A DNA stretch of 64,000 nucleotides from Eremothecium cymbalariae DBVPG#7215 (taxonomy: Eukaryota; Ascomycota; Saccharomycetes; Saccharomycetales; Saccharomycetaceae), in assembly GCF_000235365.1 (NCBI RefSeq), contig NC_016453.1:496001-560000 (forward strand), written 5' to 3'. This document shows, one piece after another, positions 60,773-64,000 of this stretch. The notes under the pieces are model-generated. The model saw nothing but the letters and a program-made list of their open reading frames with translations, ran no database searches and was not told where the DNA came from. The translations under genes and the position numbers were made by a program. Position 1 is the first letter of the stretch. Every line of letters starts with the position of its first letter.

Positions 60773-61693
60773 CTACCTAGTTTTGTTATCATTAAAATGC
60801 TCATGTATCCAGCGGCTTAAGAGATTACATTCTTGTTTCAAAAATTTGATCTCTTCTTCCAACGTAGCAGTTTCTGGACTGGTTTGTGAGAAGGTTTTCG
60901 ATTCTATTTGTAGAGGAGTTTCTGGTGTATTCACCACTATAGGAACTTCAAATATTGGAGATACTGAGTTCTTAGTGTCTATTTTCTGTGATTTTAGGTC
61001 TTCATTTTCTCTTTGTACTTGCTCGTAGTCTTTGACTACTTTCAAATACTTTTTATTTAATTTGGTCAATTCCTTTAACTTATTATCACACAATATTTCT
61101 AGGTCCATTTTCTCCCTTTCGAGTTCTGAATTGATATCAGACGTTTCTTTGAGCCTCTTCTCCAACGAACGTTTTGCATTGATACATGCTTGCAACTTAG
61201 TTTCAATATCTTTGACTGTTTTTGTCAAATCTTCGTTCTTTCTTGAACTTTGGTTCATCCGCCACTTTAGAATAGTGTACTCCCCATAAGGAACGTGTTT
61301 TAATGCATCATTCAATCTATAAGCGTCTGCTTTGGGGAAATTTGGAGGAAATGTATGGCCTTGTTTGTGTATCCATTTCAAAAGTATGTGACATAAAATT
61401 TCCAATTGTAACAAACCAGGTTCTGTAAAAGGATACTTGAGGTGTTCGATAAGCGGATATTCGAATTCATTTAATAAAGACCCTACACCAGAAATATCTA
61501 ATGATCTGATATATCTATCAAAAGATTCCCATGACGCGAAGTCTTGATCATTGACCTTTTTATTATGCAAAACTTTGACAAACAACAACTTAAGAAACCC
61601 CAAATCACTTAATTGTATGGCATTCTGTCGTATTGGTAAATCTAGCTGAAGACCTTTCAAAAACCTGATGAAGCTTTGGGTGAATGAATCCAT
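60773..61693 (-). CDS. unrecognised coiled-coil protein
   Basis: 306 residues, no family recognised. The N-terminal ~150 residues look globular and helical (FIRFLKGLQLDLPIRQNAIQLSDLGFLKLLFVKVL; WIHKQGHTFPPNFPKADAYRLNDALKHVPYGEYTILKWRM). A long coiled coil follows (about 155-240: KTVKDIETKLQACINAKRSLEKRL; EREKMDLEILCDNKLKELTKL), then a Ser/Thr/Pro-rich linker and a final short helix with CNLLSRWIHEHFND. It lies between SMD1 and UPF3, which are adjacent in S. cerevisiae. A structural role, for example at spindle poles or kinetochores, is conceivable from the architecture alone. Confidence 0.8.
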   Translation of the reverse strand: MDSFTQSFIRFLKGLQLDLPIRQNAIQLSDLGFLKLLFVKVLHNKKVNDQDFASWESFDRYIRSLDISGVGSLLNEFEYPLIEHLKYPFTEPGLLQLEILCHILLKWIHKQGHTFPPNFPKADAYRLNDALKHVPYGEYTILKWRMNQSSRKNEDLTKTVKDIETKLQACINAKRSLEKRLKETSDINSELEREKMDLEILCDNKLKELTKLNKKYLKVVKDYEQVQRENEDLKSQKIDTKNSVSPIFEVPIVVNTPETPLQIESKTFSQTSPETATLEEEIKFLKQECNLLSRWIHEHFNDNKTR

Positions 61694-61813
61694 CTCCCAC
61701 TAGTTTGTTGTGCCGATTTAGCCTTTGGCGGCTGCTCCCACAAAGTGGGAAAAATCGGGGATCCTTATTTGTCCGTTGAACGAATTATTTAGCCGACAAA
61801 CGCGACATATGCG

Positions 61814-63084
61814 TCAATCACCTTTCTGAAGAACTTTCTTAGACTTGAACTTAATGGTCTTAGGCTTAGCTGGCTTTGAATTGGGGATTTGCTTTGGATT
61901 GTCATCTATCCTTTTCTGCTTTCCGGAGCTATTATTAGTTACAGGCGCAGATGGTGATGGAGGATTTACTTGTTTATCCTTCGAAGCAAGTTTCTTGAGC
62001 TTTTGTACTTTCTTCTTTTCTTCAATCTTCTTCCTTCGTTTGGAAAGCTTATCATCCTTCTTACGTTTTTGTAGTTCTCTTTTGCCAGCATCCTCGGAGA
62101 TTACTTTATTTGAATTATCTTCTACTGCCTTTTTATTGATTTTATTCTTCTTCTTCCTCTTCTTCTTCCCCTTGCTGTTTTCCGCAACTTCGATCTCACC
62201 AGCTAGCTCCACCATAGCTTTTTCTGCCTGGGATTTGATTCTTGCATCCATTTGACGTCTCTTTTTAAATTCTTTCTCCAGAGGGTTCAAAATACATAAA
62301 TCCATGTATTGGTAATCCTCCTTATTTTCTTCCATCAAAGCTAAAGATTTATTGAAGATTTGGAATACAAGATCCTTGTCTAAAGTTCCTTCCCACTTGC
62401 TTTTTTGTTCTTGAAGCTGCTTATTAAAGTTACCATTTTTCATCTTCTTCACATATGATGAAATCATCAGGCTAGGAACCATTGCGTTTTCACGATCATC
62501 ACTGAAAGAAATATTACGAACAATGTTGGCCAGGATCTTCAGGTTAGTTAAATCATAAAATGTGAAGTAGCACCTTGAATATACTGGCAGTTTAAACGGC
62601 TTTCTTGAGTAATGTCCGCGGACAAAGTAATGATCACTGGTATTGTCTTCAACGAACAGCTCGCTTGGCAATTGAGGAGTAATTGTTTCGAAAAATCGCT
62701 CCTTTGTCAAATTTGGAGGCAGTAACCGAACCACCAACTTATATCCAGCATCCAAATTATCGGGTGCTACTGATGATCGCCCGTTGCTTGGTTTTTGGGT
62801 TTCTTGTTCTTTCTCCTCTTTTGCTGCTGAGGTGACACTTCTGCTTTCTTCATAGAAGGTTTAGAATTACCACCATTAGTTTTATACGGTTTACATGCCT
62901 CCAATTGGGAAGAATGTAACGTTCTATCCCTGTTCTTTGTATCTACTTGAGAATTTTCACTGCTTTTTGCCTTATCAATTGTCTTATCATCTGTTCTAGA
63001 ATTAACGGTAGTTCTCTGCGGCTTCCTCTTCATTTTAGCTGTCGCCAAGCCACCAGACTGCTTCTTTTGGCGGCGATCTTCCAT
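61814..63084 (-). CDS. UPF3: nonsense-mediated decay factor Upf3, frame broken near 62776
   Basis: Works with Upf1 and Upf2 to destroy mRNAs with premature stops. The main frame (to 61814) has the RRM-like Upf3 domain beginning YKLVVRLLPPNLTKERFFETI, then YSRCYFTFYDLTNL and SSYVKKMKNGNF, and a long lysine-rich C terminus. It has no ATG before the conserved domain: its first plausible codon is TTG. The -1-related frame upstream (63084-62767) starts with a good ATG and encodes 105 basic residues (MEDRRQKKQSGG...KKPKNQATGDHQ), just like the basic N-terminal extension of yeast Upf3 (387 residues). Joining needs one extra base between about 62770 and 62830; no homopolymer is present. PRP38-SMD1-UPF3 order is conserved. 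Confidence 0.87.
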
Positions 63085-63350
63085 TGAATCTGAGTTAGAG
63101 ATCTGGAGCTGCTCCTTTTATCACTTCTTTATTGCTAGCATTAATTATTAGATGCTCTGCAATAATTTTGTAGACGACATTTTTTCACCTTACGCATTCA
63201 TGTCGTTTCCAATACCGGGAAACCAAACTACAACTGTGTTCCATTGAATATTCGAGTTGAACTAACTCAAATTGAAGCTAGATCATGGTCAGAGTGGCCA
63301 ATATATAACTTGAAGGAAATAATTATCCTGTTCAAGGTTAGGCTAATATA

Positions 63351-64000
63351 ATGAACCAATTCATACAAGATTTGGCGTCAAACAATGTCAGCTTACTTAA
63401 TGTGAATTTAGAAGTAAATGGAACACTAGTTGCTACATTACAGAAAGAGCTGCAATCAGATTATTTAGATGATAATGAGATTGAGAGGTTTGTTGAGGAA
63501 TCGAAATTGTACGAAGGGAAGTGGACAAGGTTTAATATTCTCCTGCAGAGCTTCTTAAAATATTGCCGAGATGTCAATCCTTGGTCTTTATGGGAATCAT
63601 CAGATTTGATTTTCACCTACTACCAGGATTTGAGTACCTGCTTATTGAACGATTCATATGCAATGGGTAACTTGGTCTGGTTATTTAGAGATGTTACAGG
63701 ATGGATTATTCCATTGGCAACGAAATTGGATGCAAACTACGAGGTAATTGGTACAAGAGAAAACCAATTCTTGCAATATGTTGCCTCGGTGATTTCTAAA
63801 GTGTTCAATAGCATAAAGGCTAGATTTGAGGAGGTGCCAACAAGATATGATCAACTTCCTGAGAAACAACAGATTTTGCTGTTTGTTGCAAACAAATTGA
63901 ATAATATTTATTTCCAAATTGATTCCCCCTCGTCGTGTTCTAACATCTTTAGGAATATGAAACCAAAGTCTATGATTGAACATTTCTATCAATACCCAAT
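63351..64000 (+). CDS. THP1: Thp1, TREX-2 mRNA export subunit, 3' end cut off
   Basis: First 216 residues of a protein that with Sac3 couples transcription to mRNA export at nuclear pores. FIQDLASNNVSLLNVNLEVNG, FLKYCRDVNPWSLWESSDLIF, QFLQYVASVISKVFNSIKARF and FVANKLNNIYFQIDSPSSCSNIFRNMKPKSMIEHF follow yeast Thp1 (YOL072W, 455 residues) closely. The PCI domain would follow outside the window. Divergent from UPF3 with about 270 bp between starts. Confidence 0.95.
   Translation, partial: MNQFIQDLASNNVSLLNVNLEVNGTLVATLQKELQSDYLDDNEIERFVEESKLYEGKWTRFNILLQSFLKYCRDVNPWSLWESSDLIFTYYQDLSTCLLNDSYAMGNLVWLFRDVTGWIIPLATKLDANYEVIGTRENQFLQYVASVISKVFNSIKARFEEVPTRYDQLPEKQQILLFVANKLNNIYFQIDSPSSCSNIFRNMKPKSMIEHFYQYP

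Noticed and set aside
61736..61750. TCCCAC-AAA-GTGGGA inverted repeat between UPF3 and the coiled-coil gene
   Set aside because: Six-bp arms are expected by chance many times in 64 kb.

Overview
The window looks like nuclear DNA of a budding yeast in the family Saccharomycetaceae, from a lineage that split off before the whole-genome duplication (Kluyveromyces or Lachancea-like; I cannot name the species). The evidence is compact mostly intronless genes with clear Saccharomyces cerevisiae counterparts, a single short intron with GTATGT and TACTAAC signals, CTG read as leucine at conserved positions (for example in NOP1), and a gene order that interleaves blocks which in S. cerevisiae lie on paralogous chromosomes. 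About 30 protein genes are supported. No tRNA, rRNA, centromere or transposon was recognised.

Layout. 1-18 kb: a truncated NPR1/PRR2-type kinase gene, MAM3, glycerol-3-phosphate dehydrogenase (GPD1/GPD2 pre-duplication equivalent), ARG1, the dipeptidyl peptidase III gene (YOL057W), a GPM2/GPM3-type mutase gene, RPN4 (frame broken) and a THI20-like gene reduced to its ThiD half. 18-33 kb: OSH1/OSH2, YAT1, CDC15, KIN3 and ADE1. 33-50 kb: BUD14, KAP104, DAL1, a p24 gene (ERP), CDC7, TSC13, NOP1, SLX5 (frame broken), an SLC35F6-like transporter and the intron-containing CYSTM gene YDL012C. 51-64 kb: an unrecognised gene with a C4 zinc-ribbon-like motif, PAC10, DSC2 (frame broken), PEX8, MRPL25, PRP38, SMD1, an unrecognised coiled-coil gene, UPF3 (frame broken) and the 5' part of THP1.

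The genes are housekeeping and do not form one pathway: osmolyte/redox metabolism (GPD), arginine, purine, thiamine and allantoin metabolism, lipid transfer and elongation, cell cycle kinases, nuclear transport, splicing, rRNA methylation, peroxisome import and mRNA surveillance.

Two things stand out. First, the GPD and THI20 neighbourhoods are GC-rich islands packed with long perfect or near-perfect inverted repeats (arms up to 22 bp, one 32-bp palindrome with no loop). Several lie inside conserved coding sequence, and one cluster supplies the last codons of the THI20 reading frame where the TenA domain would be expected. Second, four conserved genes (RPN4, SLX5, DSC2, UPF3) each need a one-base shift to be read in full. 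At least the SLX5 case sits in a G homopolymer and is probably a sequencing error, but all four deserve checking. GPD also shows a plausible two-start arrangement for mitochondrial versus cytosolic/peroxisomal forms.
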